From contig NZ_AP019846.1 of the NCBI RefSeq assembly GCF_007990635.1, positions 186,001-250,000 on the forward strand: 64,000 nt of DNA, given 5' to 3'. Positions within the stretch are counted from its first letter, which is position 1. Each line of letters starts with the position of its first letter. A program made the translations under genes and the position numbers. The notes under the pieces are model-generated. The model made no database searches and was not told the origin of the DNA. It was given only the letters and a program-made list of their open reading frames with translations. Positions 27,198-36,472 of the stretch are shown here, piece by piece. Source of the stretch: Leptotrichia hongkongensis. GTDB lineage: Bacteria > Fusobacteriota > Fusobacteriia > Fusobacteriales > Leptotrichiaceae.

Positions 27198-27264
27198 ATT
27201 TAATAAAAAGAAAAAATATAGAAATAAATAAAAGAATAAAACAGAAGAAGGAGAAAAAATAAGA

Positions 27265-28503
27265 ATGAGTATAGATAGAAATAATGAAATAGAAGTAAAA
27301 AACGAAGTAGAAAGACAATTTAATATTTTGAGCCGTGGGTGCGATGAAATAATTAATGAGAATGAATTTAAGAAAAAGTTGGAAAAATCAATTTCAACTA
27401 ATACTCCGCTACGGATTAAATTGGGGATTGATCCGACAGGTTCAGAGCTACATTTGGGACATGCAGTACCTTTGAGAAAATTGAAGCAGTTTCAAGATTT
27501 GGGGCATGAAGTTCTATTTTTGATTGGAACTTTTACTGGAAGAATTGGAGATCCGACAGGGAAATCTGAAACTAGAAAGATGTTGTCAGAGGAACAAGTA
27601 AATGAAAATATAAAAACATATTTGGATCAAGTAAAATTGATATTGGACTTGGATAAAATAAAAGTTGTTTATAATGCTGACTGGCTGGAAAAATTATCAC
27701 TTTCGGATGCGTTGAACTTATTATCGCAGTTCACTGTATCGCAAATGATTTCGAGAGAGGATTTTTCAAAAAGACTGGCTGAAAATAAACCAGTTTCACT
27801 AATTGAGTTTATGTATCCGATTTTACAAGGATATGATTCAGTTGAACTGAAGGCTGATGTGGAATTGGGAGCAACAGAACAAAAATTTAATTTGCTAAGA
27901 GGAAGAGATTTACAGAAAAACTTTGGACAGGAGCAACAAGTCTGTATGATAATGCCAATTCTGGTAGGGCTTGACGGAGTGGAAAAAATGTCTAAATCAC
28001 TTGGAAACTACATTGGTGTAAAGGACACTCCTAACGATATGTTTGGTAAAGTCATGTCAATTTCAGATGAATTGATGGAAAATTACTATACAATGATAAC
28101 AGATGTTCCTTTTGAAAAAATTGAAGAAATCAAGGCTCAAATTGTAGATGGAAGTTTACATCCAATGGAAGCCAAAAAGCAATTAGGAGCTGAAGTTGTA
28201 AAAATTTACTACGGTGAAGAAGCAGCTAAGGAAGCAAGAGACTGGTTTGAAAACGTATTCAGCAAAAGAAATCTTGACGTAGATTTGCCAGAAGTGGAAG
28301 TTCCTTATGGACAAATTAATGTAATTGACTTGCTTGTAAAAGAAGCAAAATTACTTGGAGGAACAAGTGAGGCAAGAAGGCTAATTTCACAAGGTGGATT
28401 CAAAATAAATGACGAGGCGATAAAAGATATTAAGGCAAATGTAAATGTCGAAAGCGGAATGATTATTAGGGCTGGGAAAAAGAAAATTGTGAAAGTGAAA
28501 TAG
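27265..28503 (+). CDS. tyrS: Tyrosyl-tRNA synthetase
   Basis: Class I aminoacyl-tRNA synthetase, 412 residues. The HIGH-type motif is PTGSELHLGHAVPLRKL, the KMSKS loop is GVEKMSKSLGN, and the tyrosine-binding region has QPQxGxD-like LQGYDSVELKADVELGATEQ. A C-terminal S4 domain (LLVKEAKLLGGTSEARRLISQGG) binds the tRNA variable arm. The order and length resemble the TyrZ-type enzyme with HLGH. AGAAGGAGA precedes the start. No T-box is seen upstream. Confidence 0.95.
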   Translation: MSIDRNNEIEVKNEVERQFNILSRGCDEIINENEFKKKLEKSISTNTPLRIKLGIDPTGSELHLGHAVPLRKLKQFQDLGHEVLFLIGTFTGRIGDPTGKSETRKMLSEEQVNENIKTYLDQVKLILDLDKIKVVYNADWLEKLSLSDALNLLSQFTVSQMISREDFSKRLAENKPVSLIEFMYPILQGYDSVELKADVELGATEQKFNLLRGRDLQKNFGQEQQVCMIMPILVGLDGVEKMSKSLGNYIGVKDTPNDMFGKVMSISDELMENYYTMITDVPFEKIEEIKAQIVDGSLHPMEAKKQLGAEVVKIYYGEEAAKEARDWFENVFSKRNLDVDLPEVEVPYGQINVIDLLVKEAKLLGGTSEARRLISQGGFKINDEAIKDIKANVNVESGMIIRAGKKKIVKVK

Positions 28504-28525
28504 TAAAATTTAACAAATAAAAAAA

Positions 28526-28571
28526 TCTCTATTTAGGAATTATTTTTTCTTATGTAGAGTTTTTTTTTATA
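28526..28571 (+). terminator. Terminator after tyrS
   Basis: Weak stem TCTCTA/TAGAG with a long AT-rich loop followed by a nine-base T run. The stem is short, so confidence is moderate. Confidence 0.5.
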
Positions 28572-28574
28572 AGT

Positions 28575-28850
28575 ATTAATACTAAATCCCGTTTAGAAAT
28601 AGGAATAAATTTTTATAATAAGGTTGTTTAATAGCAAATTCGTAATTATTCAATTAAATTATTTTTTAGATATTTTGATTAATAAATATTTTTTCATATT
28701 ACTATGTTTTTTCTTTTTTATTTTTGTAGGATTGCTCATTGCCGCAAATCCTACAACCTATGGCTAGTCTATGACATTTTTCCATGCTGACAAAAAACTC
28801 GCTATGCTCAAACAGTTTTGCCAGCACAGAAAAATTCTCCGACGGGTTAT
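28575..28850 (-). repeat. Modular palindromic repeat, copy B1 (core type B)
   Basis: Occupies most of the gap between tyrS and acpS, in reverse orientation. From left it has the terminal motif ATACTAAATCCCGTTTA, the hairpin GTAGGATT/AATCCTAC (28727-28756 region), and the type B palindrome with arms related to CATTTTTCCATGCTGAC and GCCAGCACAGAAAAA around ACTCGCTATGCTCAAACAGT. It lacks the 5' terminal region seen in copy B2. Confidence 0.85.
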
Positions 28851-28929
28851 TTATGCTAGACTATGTTTCAAAAATGAAAAAAATATATGTAAACTCATTA
28901 AAAATTGAACTACTAAAATTATACAAATT

Positions 28930-28957
28930 TTGTATTTTTAAAAATTTGTAGTATAAT
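28930..28957 (+). promoter_or_regulatory. Promoter of acpS
   Basis: TTGTAT at 28930-28935, 16 bases, TATAAT at 28952-28957, 34 bases before the acpS start. Confidence 0.6.
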
Positions 28958-28990
28958 CTAACAATAGTAAGTTTAAAAAAGGAGATAAAT

Positions 28991-29359
28991 ATGGAAATAT
29001 ACGGTATTGGGACAGATATTATTGAAATATCCCGAATTGAAAAAGCGATTAACCAGACAAGCCTTTTTAAAAGAAAAGTTTATACGGAAAAAGAAATTGA
29101 GCATATCGAAAAAAAAAGGCATCCGTATGCCAGTTATGCAGGGAGATTTGCTGCGAAAGAAGCAGTTTCTAAGGCATTTGGGACTGGGGTGCATGGGTTT
29201 TCGCTAAGTGATATTGAGATTTTGAATGATGAGATGGGGAAACCTTATGTAACGCTTTATAATGCGATAAAGGAGAAGGCACAGGGGCTTACAATACAGA
29301 TTAGTATTTCACATAGCAGAGAATATGCGGTTAGTACGGTAATTATTTATAAAAAATAA
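28991..29359 (+). CDS. acpS: Holo-[acyl-carrier-protein] synthase
   Basis: Transfers 4'-phosphopantetheine from CoA to apo-ACP. The magnesium site is visible as GTDIIEISRIEKA near the N-terminus and RFAAKEAVSKAFGTG further on, with the C-terminal SISHSREYAVSTVII strand. Length 122 residues is typical of the AcpS type. AGGAGATAA precedes the start, and the gene has its own promoter. It would also serve the ACP-like domain of the large fusion encoded at 51047. Confidence 0.94.
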   Translation: MEIYGIGTDIIEISRIEKAINQTSLFKRKVYTEKEIEHIEKKRHPYASYAGRFAAKEAVSKAFGTGVHGFSLSDIEILNDEMGKPYVTLYNAIKEKAQGLTIQISISHSREYAVSTVIIYKK

Positions 29360-29380
29360 AAAAGAAAGGTGTGAAAAAAG

Positions 29381-30670
29381 ATGGTTTGGAGAAAAGATTT
29401 TAATATTGGGATAGAGAAAAGTAGATTTTTTGCGTTGATGATTATGCTTTTTGGTATATTTTGTATAAGTCAGATTGGTTATTCTGCTGGAAATAGTCAG
29501 TCAAAGAAAGTAAAAATTGAGTACTTTGGTAGAAAAGACTGTAAAAATTGTGCAAATTTGGAGAAATTTTTGAAGGAATTATCTACTAAAAGGGATGATT
29601 TTGAATATGTGGAGCATAAAATTGATCAAAGCAAGGAAGAAAAAGTGTTTTTTGATGAAACTACATCGAAGTTAAAACTTGTCAAGGGAACTCCGATTAT
29701 TTACATTGACGGACATATTATTCAAGGGTTTAATACAGCTGACACGACTGGGAAAGAAATTGAAAATTTGATAAATTCTGGGAAAATAAAGGACAAGATT
29801 TTGACTTTGAAGGAATATGTGGAAAGTGGACAGACGGGAAATGTGAGCAGCAATGGTGCAGTCTGTACAGGCGATACAGTATGTGAGGTGCCAGGACTTA
29901 CGAAAGGTGCTGAGAATCAGGTACTTGTAAATATTCCGATTATTAATAAGACTGTTGACTTGACAAATTATTCGCTACTTACAATGTCAATAATTTTGGG
30001 AACAATTGATGGATTTAATCCTTGTGCAATGTGGGTTCTGGTATTATTTTTGACAGCTTTGATTGCCGTTGGAAATAAGGTGAAAATGTTTCGTGTGGCA
30101 GGGCTGTTTATCTTGGCTGAAGCTGTAATGTATTTTTTCATTTTAAATGCTTGGATTTATGCTTGGGATTTTGTGGGACTGGATAAATGGGTAACTCCGC
30201 TTGTTGGAATTATTGGAATTGCTGGTGGGATTTTCTTTATTAGAAATTACTTGAAAAAAGGGGATACGCTGGAATGTGAAGTGACAGATTTTGAGCAGAG
30301 GGCAAAAATTTCTAAGAAGATAAAAGACATTGCTAATAAGCCATTCACATTGCTTACGGCACTTGCGATAATCGGATTGGCACTTTCGGTAAATGTAATA
30401 GAATTTGCCTGTTCAGTTGGAATTCCTCAAACATACACAAAAATCCTACAAATAAATGAAGTTCCTTTCTGGACTAGACAATTTTACACATTTATCTACA
30501 TAATTGGCTATATGATAGATGATATAATAGTTTTTGGATTTGCCTTAATGAGTGTAAATAAATTGCAATTAACTACAAAATATTCTAAATGGGTAAATCT
30601 GTTTGGTGGAATTCTTATGATAATTTTGGGACTTATAATGCTAATTAAGCCAAGTTTGCTTATAATGTAA
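29381..30670 (+). CDS. Thioredoxin/DsbD-like membrane protein
   Basis: Membrane protein of 429 residues with an N-terminal signal/anchor, a thioredoxin-like domain and a DsbD/CcdA-type transmembrane half. The redox motif CKNC (residues about 54-57 in FGRKDCKNCANLEKF) and KGTPIIYIDG, with the cis-proline, define the thioredoxin fold. A cysteine pair, CTGDTVCEV, lies in the loop before the membrane region. The first membrane helix has GTIDGFNPCAMWVLVLFL, and a further cysteine lies in VIEFACSVGIP, as in CcdA/DsbD reductant conduits. It probably moves reducing power across the inner membrane; the partner is not known. Confidence 0.75.
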   Translation: MVWRKDFNIGIEKSRFFALMIMLFGIFCISQIGYSAGNSQSKKVKIEYFGRKDCKNCANLEKFLKELSTKRDDFEYVEHKIDQSKEEKVFFDETTSKLKLVKGTPIIYIDGHIIQGFNTADTTGKEIENLINSGKIKDKILTLKEYVESGQTGNVSSNGAVCTGDTVCEVPGLTKGAENQVLVNIPIINKTVDLTNYSLLTMSIILGTIDGFNPCAMWVLVLFLTALIAVGNKVKMFRVAGLFILAEAVMYFFILNAWIYAWDFVGLDKWVTPLVGIIGIAGGIFFIRNYLKKGDTLECEVTDFEQRAKISKKIKDIANKPFTLLTALAIIGLALSVNVIEFACSVGIPQTYTKILQINEVPFWTRQFYTFIYIIGYMIDDIIVFGFALMSVNKLQLTTKYSKWVNLFGGILMIILGLIMLIKPSLLIM

Positions 30671-30698
30671 ACTGGAACTAGAAAAATGAACAATTTAG

Positions 30699-30727
30699 TT
30701 TAAAAAATGAGAAAAATTTGTTATAAT
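30699..30727 (+). promoter_or_regulatory. Promoter of the MORN-type gene
   Basis: TTTAAA at 30699-30704, 17 bases, TATAAT at 30722-30727. Confidence 0.55.
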
Positions 30728-30788
30728 GTAAAAAGGTAAATTAATAAAATAAAAAAACAAACTTTATAAAATAATAGGAGATATGAAA

Positions 30789-31604
30789 ATGAAAAAAAAT
30801 AATAGCAAAAAAATATTATTTATAGCTGGAATGATGATGTTATCAGCAGTTGCATATGGAAAAGATGTATTTGCAAATTATGGGACAAATTTTGGGAAGG
30901 TTAGATTATCGAAGCTTAGCTCATCAAATATGGAAGATGTAAAAAGAATAGATTCTAGCACTTATGAATTGACAGGAAGCGGAGAATATAGAATTATGGA
31001 AGAAGGCGGAAGAAGACTTGTTGTTAATTTAAGCAATGGAATACTGAATGGGAAATATGATGAATTTTATGCAAACGGAAATAGATTTACGATAGGAAAT
31101 TATAAAAATGGAAAAAAAGAAGGAGAATGGACAGTTTATACTGAAAATGGAAAAGTCTGGAAAAAATATCAATACAAAGATGATCAGTTAAATGGACGTT
31201 ATTCTTCATATTACGGAAAAACAGGGTCTCAGGAAACAGTTGGGAACTATGAGAATGGAAAAATGACAGGAACTTGGACTGAGTATTATGAAAATGGCTC
31301 GAAAAAATCACAAGGAAATTATTCAAATGGACAGAAAAATGGATTATTTAGTGAATGGAACACTAACGGAGGTAAAAAATCTGAAATCAATTATGTAAAT
31401 GATGAAATAAATGGGAAAATGAATGTCTACTACGAAAGCGGAAGACCTTTATATGAAGCAAATATGAATGGGGAAACTGGAACTGTAAGAGGATATTATA
31501 CAGATGGAAGCCTTGGATTTGAAGGAAGTATTAAAGGCAGAAGAAGAACAGGAACTTGGACTTACTATGATAAATCAGGGAATCCTAGAAAAATGAATTA
31601 TTAG
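30789..31604 (+). CDS. MORN/YwqK-type repeat protein, exported
   Basis: Protein of 271 residues with a signal peptide (ILFIAGMMMLSAVAYG) followed by seven or so repeats of about 22 residues built around NGKxxGxWxxYYENG, for example NGKKEGEWTVYTENGK and NGKMTGTWTEYYENGS. These are MORN-like repeats of the family often annotated as YwqK toxin-antitoxin component, although no toxin gene is adjacent and the export signal argues for an envelope role. The start at 30789 has AGGAG eight bases upstream; ATG 30783 is only two bases from it. Function unknown. Confidence 0.75.
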   Translation: MKKNNSKKILFIAGMMMLSAVAYGKDVFANYGTNFGKVRLSKLSSSNMEDVKRIDSSTYELTGSGEYRIMEEGGRRLVVNLSNGILNGKYDEFYANGNRFTIGNYKNGKKEGEWTVYTENGKVWKKYQYKDDQLNGRYSSYYGKTGSQETVGNYENGKMTGTWTEYYENGSKKSQGNYSNGQKNGLFSEWNTNGGKKSEINYVNDEINGKMNVYYESGRPLYEANMNGETGTVRGYYTDGSLGFEGSIKGRRRTGTWTYYDKSGNPRKMNY

Positions 31605-31620
31605 GCTTGTTGTAGTTTTA

Positions 31621-32020
31621 ATTATTAAACCCTATTTAAATAACGAATTTATTACAAACTTTTCTAAGTAAAGGATATAAACCTAATATTTTCAAGTAAT
31701 TTAAGATATAACTTTCATTTTTTAAAAAGAATCTAATATAAATTAATCTGTCGGAGCATTTTTCTGTGTGGGCAAAACTGTTTGAGCATAGCGAGTTTTT
31801 TGTCAGCATGGAAAAATGTCGTAGACTAGCCATAGGTTATTGCGTAGCAATCTTGCCACAATTTTAATTATTAGGATAAATCTTTACTGCAAGATAAGGA
31901 TTTGCGGCAATGAGCAATCCTACGAAAATAAAAAAGAAAAAAGTTGAATGATTATAAATTATCTATTGAACAACCCTATTATAAAAATTTATTTTCATTT
32001 TTAAATGGGATTTAGTATTA
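31621..32020 (+). repeat. Modular palindromic repeat, copy B2 (most complete)
   Basis: A 400-base element filling the gap between the MORN gene and whiA, with no gene. Left end ATTATTAAACCCTATTTAA and right end TTAAATGGGATTTAGTATT form imperfect terminal inverted repeats. Inside are the type B palindrome (about 31757-31822), the conserved TAGCCATAGGTT block, an extra 55-base module containing ATTGCGTAGCAAT and CTTGCC/TACTGCAAG, and the GGATTTGCGGCAATGAGC hairpin. Confidence 0.85.
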
Positions 32021-32161
32021 ATAAAAGTCTGAAAGTCCTTATTTTAACGAAATTTTATAAACAAGTGTATAGGTCTTATAAAAATAGAGCAATAATAAAC
32101 AGCAAAAAGTCAAAAACTTTAATTTAGGAACAGAGAAAAAAATATAAAGAGAGGGGGAAAA

Positions 32162-33064
32162 ATGTCATATTCAGCAAATGTAAAAAGAGAAATCTTCAAC
32201 TTGGAAAATTCAGATAAAGATACTGTTTATGCAGAGCTTTTTGGAATTTTTATTGCAAAGAATGTAATTACAGAACACGGAATTTATTTCAGTACTGAAA
32301 ATGTCTCGCTTGCTAAAAGAATTTATTCAAATTTACGGGCAGTAACAAATATCCCAATTCAACTAAAATACGTTATTAGTAAGCGTCTTGGAACACACAA
32401 AATGTATGAAGTGATACTTTTTCCCACTCAGCACAATCAGCAGGAATACAAATCATTTTTAAAAAAAATCTATTTTCACAAAAATTTTTCAGTTGTGGAG
32501 AATGAAAAACAGTTAGCTGGGATAATCAGAGGCTTTTTCCTTAGCTGTGGATATATAAAGTCTCCAGAAAAGGCTTATGCAATGGACTTTTTTGTGGATA
32601 CTGAAGATTCTGCCACTTATTTGTATTACTTGTTTAAACAGATGGGAAAAAAAGTTTTTCAGACAGAGAAAAAAAATAAGAGCCTTGTTTATTTAAGAAA
32701 TTCAGAAGACATTTTGGATATAATTTTTTTAATTGGGGGAATAAATTCGTTTTTTGAATTTGAAGAAGTTACGATAAATAAGGAAATTCGAAATAAAATT
32801 AATAGAAATATGAATTGGGAAATCGCAAATGAAACAAAAAAATTATCGGCTTCTGAAAAGCAGATTAACATGATAAAGGTAATTGATGAAAAAATGGGTC
32901 TTTCAGAATTGACAGACGTATTAAGCGAAACCGCAAGAATTCGACTGGAAAATCAGGAAATGTCCCTACAGGAACTAGCAGACTTAATGGAAATTTCCAA
33001 ATCTGGAATAAAAAATAGATTTAGACGGCTGGAAACAATTTATAAAGGACTATTAGAAAACTAA
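32162..33064 (+). CDS. whiA: WhiA-family DNA-binding protein
   Basis: Homologue of the WhiA regulator, 300 residues: an N-terminal degenerate LAGLIDADG homing-endonuclease fold (with GIIRGFFLSCGYIKSPEKAY and FKQMGKKVFQTE) and a C-terminal helix-turn-helix (SLQELADLMEISKSGIKNRFRRL). In Firmicutes and Actinobacteria WhiA affects cell division and sporulation genes and sits with yvcJ/yvcK; here it stands alone before lpxK. Its targets in a diderm bacterium are unknown. The start is preceded by GAGAGGGGGAA. Confidence 0.9.
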   Translation: MSYSANVKREIFNLENSDKDTVYAELFGIFIAKNVITEHGIYFSTENVSLAKRIYSNLRAVTNIPIQLKYVISKRLGTHKMYEVILFPTQHNQQEYKSFLKKIYFHKNFSVVENEKQLAGIIRGFFLSCGYIKSPEKAYAMDFFVDTEDSATYLYYLFKQMGKKVFQTEKKNKSLVYLRNSEDILDIIFLIGGINSFFEFEEVTINKEIRNKINRNMNWEIANETKKLSASEKQINMIKVIDEKMGLSELTDVLSETARIRLENQEMSLQELADLMEISKSGIKNRFRRLETIYKGLLEN

Positions 33065-33092
33065 TTAAGAAAGTTAAGCTGAGGAAGAATTA

Positions 33093-34106
33093 ATGAAATT
33101 ATTGTCGATTATATATGGATTTATTGTCTTTTTACGAAATAAACTTTATGATTTGAATATTTTTAAAGAAAAAAAGGTTGATGGAGTGGAAATAATTTGC
33201 ATTGGAAATATTGTGGCAGGAGGGACTGGGAAAACACCAGCTGTGCAGTATTTTGTGCAAAAATATTTAGAAAAGAATAAAAAAGTTGGAATTCTGAGTC
33301 GAGGTTACAAGGGAAAACGGGAAACTGATTTACTGCTTGTGCGGGATGAAAAAGAGATTTATGCCACTTCAAAGGAATCCGGAGATGAAGCCTATTTGCA
33401 TGCCTTAAATTTTCAAATTCCTGTCGTAGTATGTAAAAATCGTTATGAAGGTGCAACTTTTTTAAAAGAAAAATGTGGTGTACAAACAATTATTATGGAT
33501 GACGGCTTTCAGCATAGAAAATTGAAAAAAGATAAAAATATAATTCTAATTGATGCAACAAATCCTTTTGGAATGAATGATTATTTGCCAAAAGGCCGAT
33601 TGCGGGAATCGCTTGACTCTTTAAAAAGAGCTGATGAAATTATTATTACAAAAAGTAATTATGTTTCGAGAGAAGAAATTACGAAAATTAAGGAAAGACT
33701 GGTAAAATATCAAAAACCGATTTCTGTTGCTACTTTTGAAGAAAGTCATTTTTACAAATTAAATTTTGAAAATAGGAAAAAATTGGGTAAAATAAATAAT
33801 GAAAACAATATAAGAAATGAAAAATTTCCATTAGAAATTATTAAAAATAAAAATGTTCTGATTTTTTCTTCAATAGCAAATCCAGCTGTATTTTATCAGA
33901 CAATAAAAAAATTAAATCCAAGTAATATTGATGAAATAAAATTTACAGATCATCACGTTTACACAAATGAAGAAATTTTGGAAATAAAGGAAAAATCCCA
34001 AAATTACGATTATGTTTTGACAACGGAAAAGGATATTGTGAAAATTGATGAAAATATAGAAAATTTAATGATTTTAAAAATGGAATTTAAAATTGTTGAA
34101 AAATAA
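33093..34106 (+). CDS. lpxK: Tetraacyldisaccharide 4'-kinase (lipid A kinase)
   Basis: Inner-membrane-associated P-loop kinase that phosphorylates the lipid A precursor at the 4' position; its presence shows that the organism makes lipopolysaccharide. The N-terminal hydrophobic segment (LLSIIYGFIVFLRNKLYD) is followed by GNIVAGGTGKTPAVQYF containing the P-loop, and the conserved catalytic block DDGFQHRKLKKDKNIILIDATNPFG. The C-terminal FTDHHVYTNEE matches the family. Length 337 residues is normal. It lies 29 bases after whiA. Confidence 0.95.
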   Translation: MKLLSIIYGFIVFLRNKLYDLNIFKEKKVDGVEIICIGNIVAGGTGKTPAVQYFVQKYLEKNKKVGILSRGYKGKRETDLLLVRDEKEIYATSKESGDEAYLHALNFQIPVVVCKNRYEGATFLKEKCGVQTIIMDDGFQHRKLKKDKNIILIDATNPFGMNDYLPKGRLRESLDSLKRADEIIITKSNYVSREEITKIKERLVKYQKPISVATFEESHFYKLNFENRKKLGKINNENNIRNEKFPLEIIKNKNVLIFSSIANPAVFYQTIKKLNPSNIDEIKFTDHHVYTNEEILEIKEKSQNYDYVLTTEKDIVKIDENIENLMILKMEFKIVEK

Positions 34107-34251
34107 ATTGAATTTAAGATTTTGTGAAACCCAAATTTTACAAAATTTTAAAAATAAAAGTTATAAAATCAAATATAAAAATATTGTAGTTATTAAAAAA
34201 TTAAAATTTTTACAAAGATTAGAAAATGAAGCAGAAGGGAGGAATTAAATT

Positions 34252-35028
34252 TTGACTGAAAATAAAAAGCTGGAAAGTGAAAATGTATTTTTAAATACAG
34301 AAAATTTTTCACAATTTATTCTAAAATATAAAAATAATTTTGAAAAACGAAAATATTTCCAGCTTAACAAAAATTTTAAGGTAACAGCTAAAGAACCATC
34401 ATTTATACTAGAATTGGGATATATTTATTTTAGTAAAAACGAAAAAAATGAAAATGTAAAACAAATCATAAGCAAACAATTTTTGGAAACATTTAGAGAA
34501 AAAGACAAAAAAATAGAACGGTTAAGCAAAGTTGAACTTCCCAAATTAATAGATGGATTTAGAAGAAGCATTTTTAATAAAGAATCAATTTATGCTGTAA
34601 AATTAGCAAATGAACTGCTTTATCGGAATAAAGATAAATTTTTGAAATTTTATACAACTATTCATTAATTTCAACAGATACAAATAAACTTGTAAAAACT
34701 TTTTTGCAGAAAAATGATAGAAAAAGTTGAAACTGAAAATGGTTCAAAATTTAACGAAATTCGTGATAAAATAGATGAGATAATAAAAAATATCATAAAC
34801 TATTTCATAAAATCTGATTCAGCTTTTCTAAATTTTGAAAATGTGGAAAACTTAAACTATTTTGTGGAAAATCAAGCTGATGAACTTTACAAAAAAATTT
34901 ATGTGGAAAATTATGATAAAATTGTGGAAAAGTATAATATTCAAAATGTGAAAAAAATACAATTTAGTAAAAATTATGATTTTGAAAATTTAAGTGAAAG
35001 TAAAAAAATACTATATAAATATATATAA
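34252..35028 (+). pseudogene. Unknown gene broken by two compensating frameshifts
   Basis: Two same-frame pieces, 34252-34668 (TTG start, GGGAGG nine bases upstream) and 34714-35028, are separated by stops at 34666 and about 34693. The frame starting at 34644 is open through exactly this gap. If one G is missing near 34643 and one A is extra in the run ending 34725, a continuous 258-residue helical protein results (joined through LYRNKDKFLEILYNYSLI). I recognise no family; the product is rich in Lys, Asn and Glu and has no signal peptide. It precedes serS by 21 bases. Confidence 0.6.
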
Positions 35029-35049
35029 AAAGAAAGGAAATAAAAAATT

Positions 35050-36321
35050 ATGTTGGAAATGAGATACATAAGGGAAAATGCTGATAAAGTCAGAGAATAT
35101 TTAAAAAATAGAAATAGTGACTTTGATTTAAATTCATTGCTGAAATTTGATGAAGATAGAAGAAATTTGCTTCAAGAAGTGGAAATGTTAAAGAAAGAAA
35201 GAAATGAATCAAGTGCATTGATAGGAAAATATAAACAGGAAGGAAAAGATTCTGCTGAACTACTTGCGAGAATGCAGACTGTCAGTGCAAAAATTAAGGA
35301 ACTTGACCAAAAAGTAGCAGAAATTGATGAAAAGCAGTTGGAACTTGCTTATACGATTCCAAACAAATTAAGTGATACGACTCCAGTTGGAAAAGATGAA
35401 GATGATAATGTAGAAGTTAGAAAATGGGGAACTCCAAGAGAGTTTGACTTTGAAATAAAATCACATGATGAACTAGGAGTAGAACTAGGGATTTTGGACT
35501 TTGAAAGAGGGGCAAAACTTGGTGGTTCAAGATTTACAGTTTATAAAAATGCAGCTGCAAGATTGGAAAGAGCATTGATTTCGTTTATGATTGATGTTCA
35601 TACTAGAGAAAATGGATTTGAGGAAATTTTTACGCCACAATTAGTTAGACGAGAAATGATGGTGGGAACAGGACAACTTCCAAAATTTGCTGATGATGCC
35701 TATAAAATTGAAGGTGATGAAATGTATTTGATTCCAACGGCAGAAGTTACACTTACAAATTTACATAACAGCGAAATTCTGGATGAAGAGGAATTACCTA
35801 AATATTACTGTGGATATACAGCTTGTTTTAGAAAGGAAGCTGGTTCTGGAGGTCGTGATTTAAAGGGGCTTATAAGACAGCATCAGTTTAATAAAGTGGA
35901 AATGGTAAAAATTGTAAAACCTGAAACTTCTTACGATGAACTTGAAAAAATGGTAAATTGTGCAGAAAAAATATTACAAAAACTCGAATTGCCATATAGA
36001 GTACTGGCACTTTGCAGCGGAGATATAGGATTTAGTGCGGCAAAAACTTATGATTTGGAAGTTTGGGTTCCAAGTCAAGGAAAATACAGAGAAATTTCTT
36101 CTTGCTCAAATACAGAAGACTTTCAAGCTAGACGTGCAATGATTAAATACAGGGAAAAGGAAACTGGAAAAAGCCATTTTGTGCATACTCTGAATGGATC
36201 AGGACTTGCTGTAGGACGAACATTGCTTGCAATTATGGAAAATTATCAGCAAGATGACGGAACTATAAAAGTTCCAGAAGTATTAGTGCCTTATATGGGT
36301 GGAATGACAGTTATAAAGTAA
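35050..36321 (+). CDS. serS: Seryl-tRNA synthetase
   Basis: Class II synthetase of 423 residues that charges tRNA-Ser. The N-terminal 110 residues form the antiparallel coiled coil that grips the long variable arm. Motif 2 is seen in [26 protein letters not shown], motif 3 in [20 protein letters not shown], and the serine pocket in [10 protein letters not shown]. The N-terminus [16 protein letters not shown] is typical. No T-box leader is visible upstream. The matching tRNA-Ser(UGA) lies at 54445. Confidence 0.96.
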   Translation: MLEMRYIRENADKVREYLKNRNSDFDLNSLLKFDEDRRNLLQEVEMLKKERNESSALIGKYKQEGKDSAELLARMQTVSAKIKELDQKVAEIDEKQLELAYTIPNKLSDTTPVGKDEDDNVEVRKWGTPREFDFEIKSHDELGVELGILDFERGAKLGGSRFTVYKNAAARLERALISFMIDVHTRENGFEEIFTPQLVRREMMVGTGQLPKFADDAYKIEGDEMYLIPTAEVTLTNLHNSEILDEEELPKYYCGYTACFRKEAGSGGRDLKGLIRQHQFNKVEMVKIVKPETSYDELEKMVNCAEKILQKLELPYRVLALCSGDIGFSAAKTYDLEVWVPSQGKYREISSCSNTEDFQARRAMIKYREKETGKSHFVHTLNGSGLAVGRTLLAIMENYQQDDGTIKVPEVLVPYMGGMTVIK

Positions 36322-36472
36322 CAAAAACACTATAACCGTATATAACTATCATATTAATCTGATTTTTTCCTAAACTGTCAAAAACTGCTCTAAAATTAAG
36401 TACAATAATAAAAATAGGTTATTTGAGAATTTTAAAAATAATTTTGTTATTAAATAACTGAACGGAGAGAAT

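Noticed and set aside
27086-27264. T-box riboswitch for tyrS
   Set aside because: The stretch is too short, lacks a specifier stem and the conserved T-box sequence; it holds repeat copy D instead.
30789-31604. Antitoxin of a toxin-antitoxin pair (a common label for YwqK-like repeats)
   Set aside because: It has an export signal and no adjacent toxin-like gene; the repeats are MORN-type.
31636-31833. A 65-codon minus-strand frame in repeat B2
   Set aside because: Explained by the repeat; not conserved in B1 or B3.
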